NCBI GenBank assembly: GCA_945952315.1
Contig: CAMFIE010000019.1
Span: 1-64,000 of the forward strand
DNA length: 64,000 nucleotides
Direction of reading: 5' to 3'
Source: an uncultured Rhizobium sp.
GTDB taxonomy: Bacteria > Pseudomonadota > Alphaproteobacteria > Rhizobiales > Rhizobiaceae
How positions within the stretch are numbered: position 1 is the first letter of the stretch; each line of letters begins with the position of its first letter. Under the pieces are notes generated by a model. That model was given only the letters and a program-made list of their open reading frames with translations, did no database searches and was not told the origin of the DNA. Shown here one piece after another: positions 50,889-60,469 of the stretch. The position numbers and the translations under genes were made by a program.

Positions 50889-51680
50889 ATGAGTGACAAC
50901 AAGAAAACCGTCGTATCGGCGAAAGACCTCTGTCTCACCTTCGAGACCAATGATGGGCCGGTCAACGCGCTCACCAATGTCAATCTGGAGGTGAACAAGG
51001 GCGATTTCGTCTCCTTCATCGGGCCGTCCGGCTGCGGGAAGACGACGTTTCTGCGCGTGATTGCCGATCTGGAAAAGAACAGAGGCGGCTCGATCACCGT
51101 CAATGGCATGACGCCCGAGGAAGCCCGCAAGGCGCGCGCCTATGGCTATGTGTTTCAGGCCGCCGCTCTTTATCCCTGGCGCACCATCGAGAAAAACATC
51201 GCGCTTCCGCTCGAGATCATGGGCTACTCCGCCGCAGAGATGCAGAAGCGGATTGCGGAAACGCTGGAACTGGTGAACCTCACCGGCTTCGGCAAGAAAT
51301 TTCCCTGGCAGCTTTCCGGCGGCATGCAGCAGCGCGCCTCGATTGCCCGGGCCCTCGCCTTTGATGCCGATCTGCTCCTGATGGACGAGCCCTTCGGCGC
51401 ACTCGACGAGATCGTTCGCGATCACCTCAATGAACAGCTTCTGAAGCTCTGGGCGCGAACCGAAAAGACCATCTGTTTCGTTACCCATTCGATCCCGGAA
51501 GCGGTTTATCTCTCGACCAAGATCGTGGTGATGAGCCCGCGTCCGGGCCGGGTGACGGATGTGATCGACAGTCCGCTGCCGAAGGAGCGGCCGCTCGATA
51601 TCCGCGAGACGCCGGAATTCCTCGAAATCGCCCACCGCGTGCGCGAAGGTCTGCGCGCCGGTCACTCCTACGACGAATAG
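50889..51680 (+). CDS. ABC transporter ATP-binding protein (SsuB/ThiZ-like)
   Basis: The product is 263 residues from the ATG at 50889; an upstream ATG at 50835 would add 18. It contains Walker A GPSGCGKTTFLR, signature LSGGMQQRASIARAL, Walker B LLLMDEPFGALDEIVRD and the switch histidine in CFVTHSIPEAV. This is the nitrate/taurine/NMT1 family. With the two permeases and binding protein downstream it forms an importer, most likely for pyrimidines or a related ring, given its place beside the dihydropyrimidinase gene. Confidence 0.92.
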   Translation: MSDNKKTVVSAKDLCLTFETNDGPVNALTNVNLEVNKGDFVSFIGPSGCGKTTFLRVIADLEKNRGGSITVNGMTPEEARKARAYGYVFQAAALYPWRTIEKNIALPLEIMGYSAAEMQKRIAETLELVNLTGFGKKFPWQLSGGMQQRASIARALAFDADLLLMDEPFGALDEIVRDHLNEQLLKLWARTEKTICFVTHSIPEAVYLSTKIVVMSPRPGRVTDVIDSPLPKERPLDIRETPEFLEIAHRVREGLRAGHSYDE

Positions 51681-51692
51681 GAGCGGCAGGGG

Positions 51693-52577
51693 ATGGAAAA
51701 ACCGAACATCTTCAAAGACAAGATTCTGCCGATCCTGACGGTCGTGGCCGCGATCCTGCTGATCTGGCATGTCTTCGTCTTCATTCTCAACGCACCCTTC
51801 GAGCGGGATCAGGCGGCCCGCGCGGGCACGGAAATCTCCTTCTCGGAGCTTTTCCCGAAGACCTACAATCAGGAGCGCCCAGTACTGCCCGCGCCGCACC
51901 AGATCATCAAGGAGCTGTGGGACACCACCATCAACAAGCCGATCACCTCGAAGCGCAGCCTGGTATACCATTCCTGGGTCACGCTTTCGGCCACCATGCT
52001 CGGCTTTCTCATCGGCACCGCCCTCGGCATTCTGCTCGCCATCGGCATCGTGCATAACCGCGCCATCGACCGCTCGCTGATGCCCTGGGTGATCGCCTCG
52101 CAGACCGTGCCGATCATCGCGATTGCGCCCATGGTGATCGTGGTGCTGAATTCCATCGGCATTTCCGGCCTTTTGCCAAAGGCGCTGATCTCCACCTACC
52201 TGTCCTTCTTCCCGGTGGTCGTCGGCATGGTGAAGGGGCTTCGCAGCCCGGATGTGATCCTGCTTGATCTGATGCACACCTATAATGCCTCGAAAAGCCA
52301 GACCTTCTGGAAGCTGCGCTGGCCGGCCTCGATGCCCTATCTCTTCACATCGCTGAAGGTGGCGATTGCGATTTCGCTGGTTGGCGCGATTGTCGGCGAG
52401 CTGCCGACGGGTGCGGTCGCGGGTCTCGGCGCGCGGCTGTTGTCCGGCTCCTATTACGGCCAGACGACGCAGATCTGGGCGGCGCTGTTCATGGCCGCAG
52501 CACTCGCCGCCGTGCTGGTCTCTCTGGTCGGCATGGCCCATACGATGGTGCTGAAGCGCATGGGGGTAAAACCGTGA
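51693..52577 (+). CDS. ABC transporter permease 1 (SsuC/ThiX-like)
   Basis: The product is 294 residues with about six spans, the first at ILPILTVVAAILLIWHVFVFILN. The BPD_transp_1 core includes SATMLGFLIGTALGILLAIGI and the coupling loop from TYNASKSQTFWKLRWPASMPYLFTSLK. Its end overlaps the start of a second permease gene by four bases, so the importer uses a heterodimeric channel. Confidence 0.9.
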   Translation: MEKPNIFKDKILPILTVVAAILLIWHVFVFILNAPFERDQAARAGTEISFSELFPKTYNQERPVLPAPHQIIKELWDTTINKPITSKRSLVYHSWVTLSATMLGFLIGTALGILLAIGIVHNRAIDRSLMPWVIASQTVPIIAIAPMVIVVLNSIGISGLLPKALISTYLSFFPVVVGMVKGLRSPDVILLDLMHTYNASKSQTFWKLRWPASMPYLFTSLKVAIAISLVGAIVGELPTGAVAGLGARLLSGSYYGQTTQIWAALFMAAALAAVLVSLVGMAHTMVLKRMGVKP

Positions 52578-53443
52578 TGAACAGCTATATCGTCTTTGCC
52601 ATCGTCTTCTGGATTGCGAGCTGGTTTGTCAACGAATGGCTGGTGCGGCAGAGATTTGCCTCGCCTTTGATGAACCGGGCCGCGCATCTCGCAGTGCCGC
52701 TTCTGTTCGGCATCACGCTGCTGGTCATCTGGGAATGTGTGGTGAAGGGCTTTGCCATCCCGCAGATCCTGCTGCCTGCCCCATCAGCGATCTGGGACCG
52801 GCTGATCAATTCGATCCCGACGCTTGCCGCCGATTTCCGCCAGACTTTCCTCAAGGCGGTGCTGACCGGTTTCGTGATGGGCTCGGGCCTCGGCTTCGTC
52901 GTCGCGATTCTCATCGACCGCTCGCCCTTCCTGCAGAAGGGCCTGCTGCCGATCGGCAATTTCGTCTCGGCGCTGCCGATTGTCGGTGTCGCGCCGATCA
53001 TGGTGATGTGGTTCGGCTTCGACTGGCAGTCGAAAGTGGCGGTCGTGGTGATCATGACCTTCTTCCCGATGCTGGTGAACACCGTGCAGGGGCTGGCCGC
53101 CGCCTCCCATATGGAACGCGACCTGATGCGAACCTATGCCGCAAGCTGGTGGCAGACGCTGACAAAATTGCGTCTTCCCGCCGCCGCCCCTTTCATATTC
53201 AATGCGTTGAAGATCAATTCCACACTGGCGCTGATCGGCGCCATCGTGGCAGAGTTTTTCGGTACACCGATCGTCGGCATGGGCTTCAGGATTTCCACGG
53301 AAGTGGGCCGCGCCAATATCGACATGGTCTGGGCCGAGATTGCGGTTGCCGCACTCGCCGGTTCGGCCTTTTATGGGGTTGTCGCACTCTTCGAGCGTGC
53401 GGTTACCTTCTGGCATCCGTCTGTCCGTGGTGGGCAGGCCTAA
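52574..53443 (+). CDS. ABC transporter permease 2 (SsuC/ThiX-like)
   Basis: The product is 289 residues from a GTG at 52574 that overlaps the preceding stop (GTGATGA); an ATG at 52577 is the alternative. Spans include LAVPLLFGITLLVIWECVV and LTGFVMGSGLGFVVAIL. The coupling loop reads MRTYAASWWQTLTKLRLPAAAPFIFNALK. The binding-protein gene begins 20 bases after its stop. Confidence 0.9.
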   Translation: MMNSYIVFAIVFWIASWFVNEWLVRQRFASPLMNRAAHLAVPLLFGITLLVIWECVVKGFAIPQILLPAPSAIWDRLINSIPTLAADFRQTFLKAVLTGFVMGSGLGFVVAILIDRSPFLQKGLLPIGNFVSALPIVGVAPIMVMWFGFDWQSKVAVVVIMTFFPMLVNTVQGLAAASHMERDLMRTYAASWWQTLTKLRLPAAAPFIFNALKINSTLALIGAIVAEFFGTPIVGMGFRISTEVGRANIDMVWAEIAVAALAGSAFYGVVALFERAVTFWHPSVRGGQA

Positions 53444-53463
53444 ACAAGAAAAGAGGGAACGAA

Positions 53464-54456
53464 ATGAAAGCTAGACTGACTTCCATGCTTCTCGCCGGTG
53501 CCGTCTCGCTGATGGCGATGCAGGCGATGGCTGCCGACAAGGTGACCCTGCAGCTGAAGTGGGTGACGCAGGCGCAGTTCGCCGGTTACTACGTGGCCAA
53601 GGAAAAGGGCTTCTACGAAGCCGAAGGCCTTGACGTGGACATCAAGCCGGGCGGCCCGGACATCTCCCCGGTTCAGGTTCTGGCTGGTGGCGGTGCCGAT
53701 GTGGTCGTCGACTGGATGCCCGATGCACTCGCCAACCGCGAAAAGGGCCTCGACCTCGTCAACATTGCCCAGCCGTTCAAGTCCTCGGGCATGATGCTGA
53801 CCTGCCTCAAGGAAACCGGCATCACCAAGCCGGAAGACCTGAAGGGCAAGACGCTCGGCGTCTGGTTCTTCGGCAACGAATATCCGTTCCTGTCCTGGAT
53901 GGGCAAGCTCGGCTTCTCCACGCAGGGTGGCCCGGATGGCGTCACCGTGCTGAAGCAGGGCTTCAACGTCGATCCGCTGCTGCAGAAGCAGGCGGCCTGC
54001 ATTTCCACCATGACCTATAACGAATACTGGCAGGTGATCGAGGCTGGCGTTAAGGCCGAGGACCTCATCACCTTCAAGTATGAGGATCAGGGCGTGGCGA
54101 CGCTGGAAGACGGCCTCTATGTGCTGGGCGACAAGCTGAAGGACACCGCCTTCAAGGACAAGATGGTGAAGTTCGTCCGCGCCTCGATGAAGGGCTGGAA
54201 ATATGCCGAGCAGAACCCGGACGAAGCCGCCGGTATCGTGCTCGACAACGACGCCTCCGGTGCACAGACCGAAGAGCACCAGAAGCGCATGATGTCTGAA
54301 GTCGCCAAGCTCACCGCCGGTTCGAACGGCGCGCTGAACGAAGACGACTACAAGCGCACCGTTGCGACGCTGCTCGCTGGCGGTTCGGACCCGGTCATCT
54401 CCAAGGAGCCGACCGGCGCCTACACGCTGGACATCACCAACGAAGCGCTGAAGTAA
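53464..54456 (+). CDS. ABC transporter substrate-binding protein (NMT1/THI5-like)
   Basis: The product is 330 residues from the ATG at 53464. A signal peptide (LTSMLLAGAVSLMAMQAMAA) precedes KVTLQLKWVTQAQFAGYYVAKEKGFYEAEGLDVDI, the NMT1/THI5 signature, then GADVVVDWMPDAL. Family members bind pyrimidine rings such as hydroxymethylpyrimidine precursors. Beside dihydropyrimidinase this suggests uptake of a pyrimidine or its reduced form. The gene ends the operon; a strong terminator follows. Confidence 0.92.
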   Translation: MKARLTSMLLAGAVSLMAMQAMAADKVTLQLKWVTQAQFAGYYVAKEKGFYEAEGLDVDIKPGGPDISPVQVLAGGGADVVVDWMPDALANREKGLDLVNIAQPFKSSGMMLTCLKETGITKPEDLKGKTLGVWFFGNEYPFLSWMGKLGFSTQGGPDGVTVLKQGFNVDPLLQKQAACISTMTYNEYWQVIEAGVKAEDLITFKYEDQGVATLEDGLYVLGDKLKDTAFKDKMVKFVRASMKGWKYAEQNPDEAAGIVLDNDASGAQTEEHQKRMMSEVAKLTAGSNGALNEDDYKRTVATLLAGGSDPVISKEPTGAYTLDITNEALK

Positions 54457-54478
54457 GAGCGAACACTGAAATGTGAAG

Positions 54479-54508
54479 AGCGCGCGGGCAGGTTCCGCGC
54501 GCTTTTTT
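54479..54508 (+). terminator. Rho-independent terminator of the pyrimidine importer operon
   Basis: Arms AGCGCGCGG (54479-54487) and CCGCGCGCT (54495-54503) flank a seven-base loop and run into six T residues. Confidence 0.95.
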
Positions 54509-54945
54509 CATGCACGGATCAGCAAAATTCATCGCGCGGATTAACCGTTGTTGCATTGCCACCATTGATTTAACAATTGTTTATTATTAGACCTTTGCGC
54601 AGGGTTTTCGGATCGGACCGGCATAAAAATGTTTGCCGCGCCTGCCAAAGGCCCTTGAGGATTGATCGCCCGAGCCCCACATCCACGCGGGACTGCCGCC
54701 TACATTGGGTTGGTTCGCCGGATCACCCGCTCCGGACGGCTTTCAGGGCTGGTCAGGGGAATGGAAGACATGCATCGTGGCCCGTGACGTTTCGGCGCGG
54801 ACTGAAGCCGTGGCCCGGCCCGGCATTTGAAAACAGGAACTTTTCCGGCAGGCTTCCGGCACAGAAAAGCGCCTAGATACTGACTGGTCGTTCATTCGGG
54901 CGCGCCCTGCGCCAGGGGCGGCACGGAACTGGGATTTGAATTGAG
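54509..54945. other. Intergenic region upstream of the RND efflux operon
   Basis: No supported gene lies in these 437 bases. The first third is AT-rich (near 54560-54600) and could hold the promoter. The open frames here match no family and lack good ribosome binding sites. No efflux repressor gene is adjacent. Confidence 0.5.
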
Positions 54946-56133
54946 ATGATCGTGACGAACCGCTTTTTTTCCGGCCTTGCCGGTGCCCTGCTGCTGACAT
55001 CCGTTTCCACCGTGGCGCTTGCAGAGGACGCCGCACCGCAGGCCAAGGTGCAATTGCCCGCCATCGTGGTGACGAAGGCCCTCGAAAAGGCGCTGACCGA
55101 GCGCGTTCTCGCGACCGGCACGATCCGCCCGGTGAATGAAGTGCTGGTCCAGCCGCAGGTCGAAGGCCTGTCCATCAAGGCGATGAATGTCGATGTGGGT
55201 GACCGGGTGGAAGCCGGTGCCGTGCTCGCCACGCTGAATGACGATGCCCTGCTGCTTTCCAAAAGCCAGCTGACCGCCACCCGCGCCAAGGCCGAGGCTG
55301 GCCTTGCCCAGATCAAGGCACAGCTTGCCGAAACCGAAGCCAATGCGCAGGAAGCCCGCCGCCAGGCCGACCGGGCGGCGGCCCTTGCCCAGAAAGGCAC
55401 CATGTCCACCGCGCAGGCGGATCAGCTTGCCGCGGCAGCCGTCGGTGCCGAAGCCCGCGTGCGCTCGGCCTCGCAAGGGGTGGCCGTCGGCGAAGCCGAT
55501 ATCAAGGTTGTCGATGCCCAGCTCGCCGATATCGACCTGAAGCTTGCCCGTACAGAAGTGAAGGCTCCGGTTTCCGGCGTGGTTTCCGCCCGCAATGCCA
55601 AGATCGGTGCGATTGCCTCCGGTGCTGGCCAGCCGCTTTTCACCCTCATCGAGGACGGCAAGCTGGAGCTGATCGCCGATGTGTCCGAAAGCGATATCCT
55701 GCCGCTGAAGGTGGGCCAGAAGGCTGACATCACGCTTGCGGGCAGCGCGACGGCCGTGATGGGCAGTGTCCGGCTTGTGGCACCGACGATTGATCCGGCA
55801 ACCCGTCTGGGCACGGTTCGTGTCGCGCTCGATGATGCGACCCTTGCCCGAGCCGGCATGTATGCCAGCGCCTCGATCATCATCAGCGAGGCGAATGGCG
55901 TTGCGCTGCCGATGACGGCCGTGACGACGGGCGATGGCTCGGCCACCGTGCGCAAGGTGGAAAAGGATACGGTCAAAATCGTCACCGTGAAGACCGGCAT
56001 TCAGGACGGCAGTTACATCCAGATCACCGAAGGGCTGAAGGCGGGCGATGATGTCGTCGCCAAGGCGGGCGCCTATGTGCGTGACGGGGATCGCATCGCA
56101 CCGGTTCGCGAAGAGCCGGCCGTATCGAACTGA
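54946..56133 (+). CDS. RND efflux periplasmic adaptor (membrane fusion protein)
   Basis: The product is 395 residues. A signal peptide (LAGALLLTSVSTVALA) is followed by the lipoyl half-motif ATGTIRPVNEVLVQPQVEGLSIKAMNVDVGDRVEAGAVLATL. A helical hairpin spans about residues 95-190 (KSQLTATRAKAEAGLAQIKAQLAETE). Then come the second lipoyl half and beta-barrel (VKAPVSGVVSARNAKIGAIASG). It links the RND pump to an outer membrane channel. The pump gene follows after 12 bases; no outer membrane gene is nearby. Confidence 0.92.
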   Translation: MIVTNRFFSGLAGALLLTSVSTVALAEDAAPQAKVQLPAIVVTKALEKALTERVLATGTIRPVNEVLVQPQVEGLSIKAMNVDVGDRVEAGAVLATLNDDALLLSKSQLTATRAKAEAGLAQIKAQLAETEANAQEARRQADRAAALAQKGTMSTAQADQLAAAAVGAEARVRSASQGVAVGEADIKVVDAQLADIDLKLARTEVKAPVSGVVSARNAKIGAIASGAGQPLFTLIEDGKLELIADVSESDILPLKVGQKADITLAGSATAVMGSVRLVAPTIDPATRLGTVRVALDDATLARAGMYASASIIISEANGVALPMTAVTTGDGSATVRKVEKDTVKIVTVKTGIQDGSYIQITEGLKAGDDVVAKAGAYVRDGDRIAPVREEPAVSN

Positions 56134-56145
56134 GGAAACGGCACC

Positions 56146-59100
56146 ATGAATTTCTCCGCCTGGTCGATCCGCAATCCGATAGCGCCGCTGCTGGTGTTCT
56201 TCCTGCTGCTCTATGTGGGTTACAATTCGTTCAACAAGCTGCCGATCACCCGCTTCCCGAACATTGACGTTCCGGTGGTGGCCATTTCCGTTTCGCAGAG
56301 CGGCGCCTCGCCTGCGGAGCTGGAAATACAGGTGACCAAGGAAGTGGAAGACGCCGTCGCCGGGATCAACGGCGTCGATGAAATCACCTCCAATGTCACC
56401 GACGGGAATTCGCAGACCGTCGTGATGTTCCGCCTCGAAGTGCCGACCAACCAGGCCGTGCAGGACGTGAAGGATGCAGTGGACCGCATTCGCGGCAGCC
56501 TGCCCGCCTCGGTTGATGAACCGGTGGTGACGAAGATCGATGTGGAAGGTCAGGCAATCCAGACCTTCGCCGTGTCCTCGCCCGACATGTCGCTGGAAGA
56601 GCTGTCCTGGTTCGTGGATGACACGATCAAGCGCGCATTGCAGGGCCAGAAGGGCATCGGCCGCGTGGACCGCTACGGCGGTTCCGACCGGGAAATCCGC
56701 ATCGAGCTCAATCCCGACAAGCTCTCGGCGCTCGGCATTACCGCGTCTGATGTCAACCGCCAGCTGCGCGGCACCAATGCCGACGCGGGCTCAGGCCGTG
56801 GCCAGATTGCCGGGTCCGAACAGGCGATCCGCACGCTGGGCGATGCCCGCGATGTGGCGCGTCTTGCCGATACCACCATCGCGCTTTCCGGTGGCCGTTT
56901 CGTCAAGCTCTCCGATCTCGGCGTGATCAAGGATACCTATGCGGAGCTGAAGTCCTTCTCGCGCTTCAATGGCACGCCGGTCGTGACCTTCGCGGTCTTC
57001 CGCTCCAAGGGCGCATCGGAAGTTTCGGCGGCAGAAGTCATCACCAGGCAGCTTGACCAGGTGAAGGCGGAAAACCCGAATGTCTCCATCGAGAAGATCG
57101 ATGATGCGGTCTATTTCACCTATGGCAATTACACGGCCGCCATCGACACGCTGCTCGAAGGCGCGCTGCTGGCGATCATCGTGGTGTTCCTGTTCCTCCG
57201 AAACTGGCGCGCGACACTGATTTCCGCGGTCGCACTGCCGCTCTCGGCGATCCCGACCTTCTGGATCATGGACCTGATGGGCTTCTCGCTGAACCTCGTC
57301 AGCTTCCTTGCGCTGACGCTGGCGACGGGTATTCTCGTCGATGACGCGATCGTGGAAATCGAGAACATCGCCCGCCATATCCAGATGGGCAAATCGCCCT
57401 ATCGGGCCGCGATTGATGCGGCGGATGAAATCGGTCTTGCGGTGATTGCGACGACCTTCACCATCATCGCCGTCTTCGTGCCGGTCTCCTTCATGCCCGG
57501 CATTCCCGGCCAGTACTTCATCCAGTTCGGCCTGACGGTCGCCTTCTCGGTGTTCTTCTCGCTGCTGGTTGCCCGTCTCATCACACCGATGATGGCAGCC
57601 TATCTGATGCGGGCCGAAGACGCCGTCGATGACCACCATGACAATGACAGCGCCCTGATGAAGCGCTACACCAACCTCATCCGGGTGACGACGCGCTGGC
57701 GCTATACGACACTGTTCAGCGCGATCCTGTTCCTCGCCGGTTCGGTGTTCCTGCTGATGCAGGTTCCGGGCAGTTTCATTCCGCCGGATGATGCCTCGCG
57801 CATCTCCCTTTCGGTCGAACTGCCGCCGAATGCCTCGCTTGCCGATACGGAAAAGACGACGGATGAAATCTATCACCGCGTCAAGGACATCGATGGCGTC
57901 GATACGGTCTTCGTGCTGGGCGGTGCCTCGCCGAAGGGTGACCTCGAGCTGCGCCGCGCGGCCATCACGCTCAATCTGAAGAAGAAGGATCATTCGCTGC
58001 TGGTCAAGCTGGTGAATGACGTTGCCGGGGGCATTCCGGTGATCGGCCCCTATCTGCCGAAGATGCAGACGGAAGGCCGCACGCGCCCGCAATCGGATAT
58101 CGAAACCGAAGTCTTCGCCAAGCTGCGTTCCATTCCGGATGTCCATATCCTGAAGCTCAACGAGCGGGGCGAGCGGGATATTTCCTTCAACTTCCTCGCC
58201 AAGAACGAGGCGGACCTCAACAAGGCGGTCGGCATTCTGGAAGCCAAGCTGCGCACCAGCCCCGTGCTTGCAAACGTGAGCGCGGAAGGTGCCCTGCCCC
58301 GCCCGGAACTGCAGATCCGCCCGCGCAAGGATGAGGCCGCTCGCCTCGGCGTGACCCCGTCGCAGATTGCCGAAGTCGTGCGTGTCGCGACCATCGGTGA
58401 TGTGAGCGCCGCCTTGACCAAGATTTCGCTCGACGGGCGCCTCATCCCGATCCGCGTGCAGGCCGCAACCGATCTGCGCAAGGACATTGCCGCCATCCGC
58501 GCCCTGAAAATCCAGACGGCAACCGGCACCTCTGTGCCGCTCTCGGCGGTTGCGAGCATCGACTATTCGGAAGGGGTAAGCGCCATCAAGCGCAACAACC
58601 GCAACCGTGTGGTGACGATCGGTGCCGACCTTCCGGCAGGCGTGGCACTCAACACGGCCACCAAGAGCTTCACCGATATCGTGAAGGACTCCGGCATTCC
58701 GAAAACCGTCCGTCTGGCTGAAAGCGGCGACACCAAGGTGCAGACCGAAATGGTGCAGAGCTTTGGCAATGCCATGCTGCTCGGCCTGATGCTGGTGCTG
58801 ATGGTGCTGATCCTGCTGTTCAAGGATGTGATCCAGCCCTTCACCATCCTGTTCTCGCTGCCGCTTGCCATCGGCGGCGTGGCAGCGGGATTGATCCTGA
58901 CCGGCAACGCGCTCTCCATGCCGGTGCTGATCGGCATCCTGATGCTGATGGGTATCGTCACGAAGAACGCCATCCTGCTCGTCGATTTCGGCATCGAGAT
59001 GATCCATCAGGGCATGGATCATACGCAGGCGCTGATCGAGGCAGGCCGCAAGCGCGCCCGCCCGATCATCATGACCTCGATTGCCATGTCGGCTGGCATG

Positions 59101-59451
59101 CTGCCATCTGCTCTGGGCGTCGGCGAAGGCGGCTCGTTCCGCGCGCCGATGGCGATTGCCGTGATCGGCGGCATCATCGTCTCCACCATCCTGTCGCTGG
59201 TGGTGGTGCCGTCCTTCTTCCTGATCATGGATGATCTGTCGCGCCTGCTCGCCCGTCTCTTCGGCCGCTTCATCGGCAAGAAGGAAGAGGAGCTGCTGGC
59301 GATGTCGGGCGAGGCCCTCACCTACATGGCCGTCGACAGCAGGGACAAGATCGACACGCTGGAAAAGCGGGTGAAGGAACTGGAGCAGAAGGACGCCAAG
59401 GCTGCCAAAAGCAGCAATGTGGTGCGCCTGCCGCCGCTTGCGGCCGAGTGA
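56146..59451 (+). CDS. RND efflux transporter inner membrane pump
   Basis: The product is 1101 residues, at the long end for AcrB-type pumps because of a C-terminal tail that looks like coiled coil (DKIDTLEKRVKELEQKDAKAAK). It starts with NFSAWSIRNPIAPLLVFFLLLYVGY and KLPITRFPNIDVPVVAISVSQSGASPAELE. The membrane motif LATGILVDDAIVEIENIARH carries the two aspartates of the proton relay, and GIVTKNAILLVDFG is the second conserved block. It is paired with the adaptor. Its substrates are unknown. Confidence 0.94.
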   Translation: MNFSAWSIRNPIAPLLVFFLLLYVGYNSFNKLPITRFPNIDVPVVAISVSQSGASPAELEIQVTKEVEDAVAGINGVDEITSNVTDGNSQTVVMFRLEVPTNQAVQDVKDAVDRIRGSLPASVDEPVVTKIDVEGQAIQTFAVSSPDMSLEELSWFVDDTIKRALQGQKGIGRVDRYGGSDREIRIELNPDKLSALGITASDVNRQLRGTNADAGSGRGQIAGSEQAIRTLGDARDVARLADTTIALSGGRFVKLSDLGVIKDTYAELKSFSRFNGTPVVTFAVFRSKGASEVSAAEVITRQLDQVKAENPNVSIEKIDDAVYFTYGNYTAAIDTLLEGALLAIIVVFLFLRNWRATLISAVALPLSAIPTFWIMDLMGFSLNLVSFLALTLATGILVDDAIVEIENIARHIQMGKSPYRAAIDAADEIGLAVIATTFTIIAVFVPVSFMPGIPGQYFIQFGLTVAFSVFFSLLVARLITPMMAAYLMRAEDAVDDHHDNDSALMKRYTNLIRVTTRWRYTTLFSAILFLAGSVFLLMQVPGSFIPPDDASRISLSVELPPNASLADTEKTTDEIYHRVKDIDGVDTVFVLGGASPKGDLELRRAAITLNLKKKDHSLLVKLVNDVAGGIPVIGPYLPKMQTEGRTRPQSDIETEVFAKLRSIPDVHILKLNERGERDISFNFLAKNEADLNKAVGILEAKLRTSPVLANVSAEGALPRPELQIRPRKDEAARLGVTPSQIAEVVRVATIGDVSAALTKISLDGRLIPIRVQAATDLRKDIAAIRALKIQTATGTSVPLSAVASIDYSEGVSAIKRNNRNRVVTIGADLPAGVALNTATKSFTDIVKDSGIPKTVRLAESGDTKVQTEMVQSFGNAMLLGLMLVLMVLILLFKDVIQPFTILFSLPLAIGGVAAGLILTGNALSMPVLIGILMLMGIVTKNAILLVDFGIEMIHQGMDHTQALIEAGRKRARPIIMTSIAMSAGMLPSALGVGEGGSFRAPMAIAVIGGIIVSTILSLVVVPSFFLIMDDLSRLLARLFGRFIGKKEEELLAMSGEALTYMAVDSRDKIDTLEKRVKELEQKDAKAAKSSNVVRLPPLAAE

Positions 59452-59473
59452 TTCCGCTCTAAGGATGGATATG

Positions 59474-59503
59474 AAAGCCGGGCCCCAAAAGCCCGGCTTT
59501 TTT
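59474..59503 (+). terminator. Terminator of the RND operon
   Basis: Arms AAAGCCGGGC and GCCCGGCTTT flank a short loop and are followed by three further T residues. Confidence 0.93.
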
Positions 59504-59716
59504 CATGCGGCACCCCCGGAAGGGCATTTCCTGAATGACAAATGACAAAAATGCCTTGCCAGACGAATATCGATTGATCGAAATCAAACCGCCATCCGCG
59601 ATTTCGCTTATCTTCCGGCTGAAAGCACAGGAAGGCCACGGACGAAATGGAGCCAGCCAAGCCTGCCGGTCGGCAAGCGTTGCGCGCGGAACCTGGGATA
59701 TTGGGGAGTGCAAGTG

Positions 59717-60400
59717 GTGAACAAGATTCTGCGACTGAACAGCCGGGACCGCAACATCCTGATGAAGGCGCCGATCATGGCGTCGCTCGGGCCACAGGCG
59801 TTGAACCGGATGATGGACCTCGCCTCCGCCGTGAGCTTCGAGGGGCGCGATATTCTCTTCCGCGAAGGGGAAGCAGCGGATGTTTTCTACTGCGTGCTCT
59901 CCGGCTATGTGCGCCTTTACCGGCTGAACAAGGATGGCCGCGAAGCCGATATCCGCATCTGCGGCCCGGGCGAGAATTTCGCCGAATGTCTGCTCTATCT
60001 CGGCCCGAACTATCGCTACAACGCCCAGGCCGCGGAAGCCGTGACGCTCGCCCGCTTTGACCTGGCCAAGGTGCGCGCCGCCGCCGAACAGGACAACGAT
60101 ATCGCCCGTTCGATCATGCAGTCACTCGCCAACCATCTGCTGACCGTGATGGATTGCGTTGCCAATGACCGGCTGCAAACCGCGCCGCAGCGGGTGGCCC
60201 ATTACCTGCTCAACAATTGCCCGAAGGAAAGCACCTCGGCCTCCATCCGCCTGCCCTTCCAGAAAAGCCTGCTGGCCGGAAAGCTGGGTCTCGCACCGGA
60301 AGCGCTTTCCCGCGCCTTTTCTGCACTCCGGGGTGCAGGTGTGACCGTGCGCGGGCGTCTTATCCAGATCAACGACGTGAACGCGCTGCGTCAGATCTGA
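59717..60400 (+). CDS. Crp/Fnr family transcription regulator
   Basis: The product is about 227 residues from a GTG at 59717; GTG codons at 59708 and 59714 are alternatives, with GGGGAG at 59703-59708 favouring one of the last two. The N-terminal cyclic-nucleotide-binding-like fold reads MASLGPQALNRMMDLASAVSFEGRDILFREGEAADVFYCVLSGYVRLY. The C-terminal winged helix is KSLLAGKLGLAPEALSRAFSALR. The cysteine cluster of Fnr is absent, so it does not sense oxygen by an iron-sulfur centre. The effector is unknown, and no nitrogen-oxide genes lie nearby. Confidence 0.9.
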   Translation: MNKILRLNSRDRNILMKAPIMASLGPQALNRMMDLASAVSFEGRDILFREGEAADVFYCVLSGYVRLYRLNKDGREADIRICGPGENFAECLLYLGPNYRYNAQAAEAVTLARFDLAKVRAAAEQDNDIARSIMQSLANHLLTVMDCVANDRLQTAPQRVAHYLLNNCPKESTSASIRLPFQKSLLAGKLGLAPEALSRAFSALRGAGVTVRGRLIQINDVNALRQI

Positions 60401-60430
60401 ACGGAAGGCCCTTCTCTCCGGGCCGTCTTC

Positions 60431-60469
60431 AACGCACCGTCGCACCCCGGACGGTGCGTTTTCTTTTTC
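60431..60469 (+). terminator. Terminator after the Crp/Fnr gene
   Basis: Eleven-base arms AACGCACCGTC (60431-60441) and GACGGTGCGTT (60450-60460) are followed by TTCTTTTTC. It lies between convergent genes. Confidence 0.93.

Noticed and set aside
49112..51130. A 672-codon minus-strand open frame opposite the dihydropyrimidinase gene
   Set aside because: It crosses two genes and a repeat, and no domain is recognisable.
54577..54876. A 99-codon frame upstream of the RND adaptor
   Set aside because: It has no ribosome binding site and no recognisable domain; composition suggests intergenic DNA.
56791..59022. A 743-codon minus-strand open frame opposite the RND pump
   Set aside because: It is an antisense shadow rich in His, Asp and Gln, the usual product of GC-rich reverse frames; the plus-strand pump is unambiguous.
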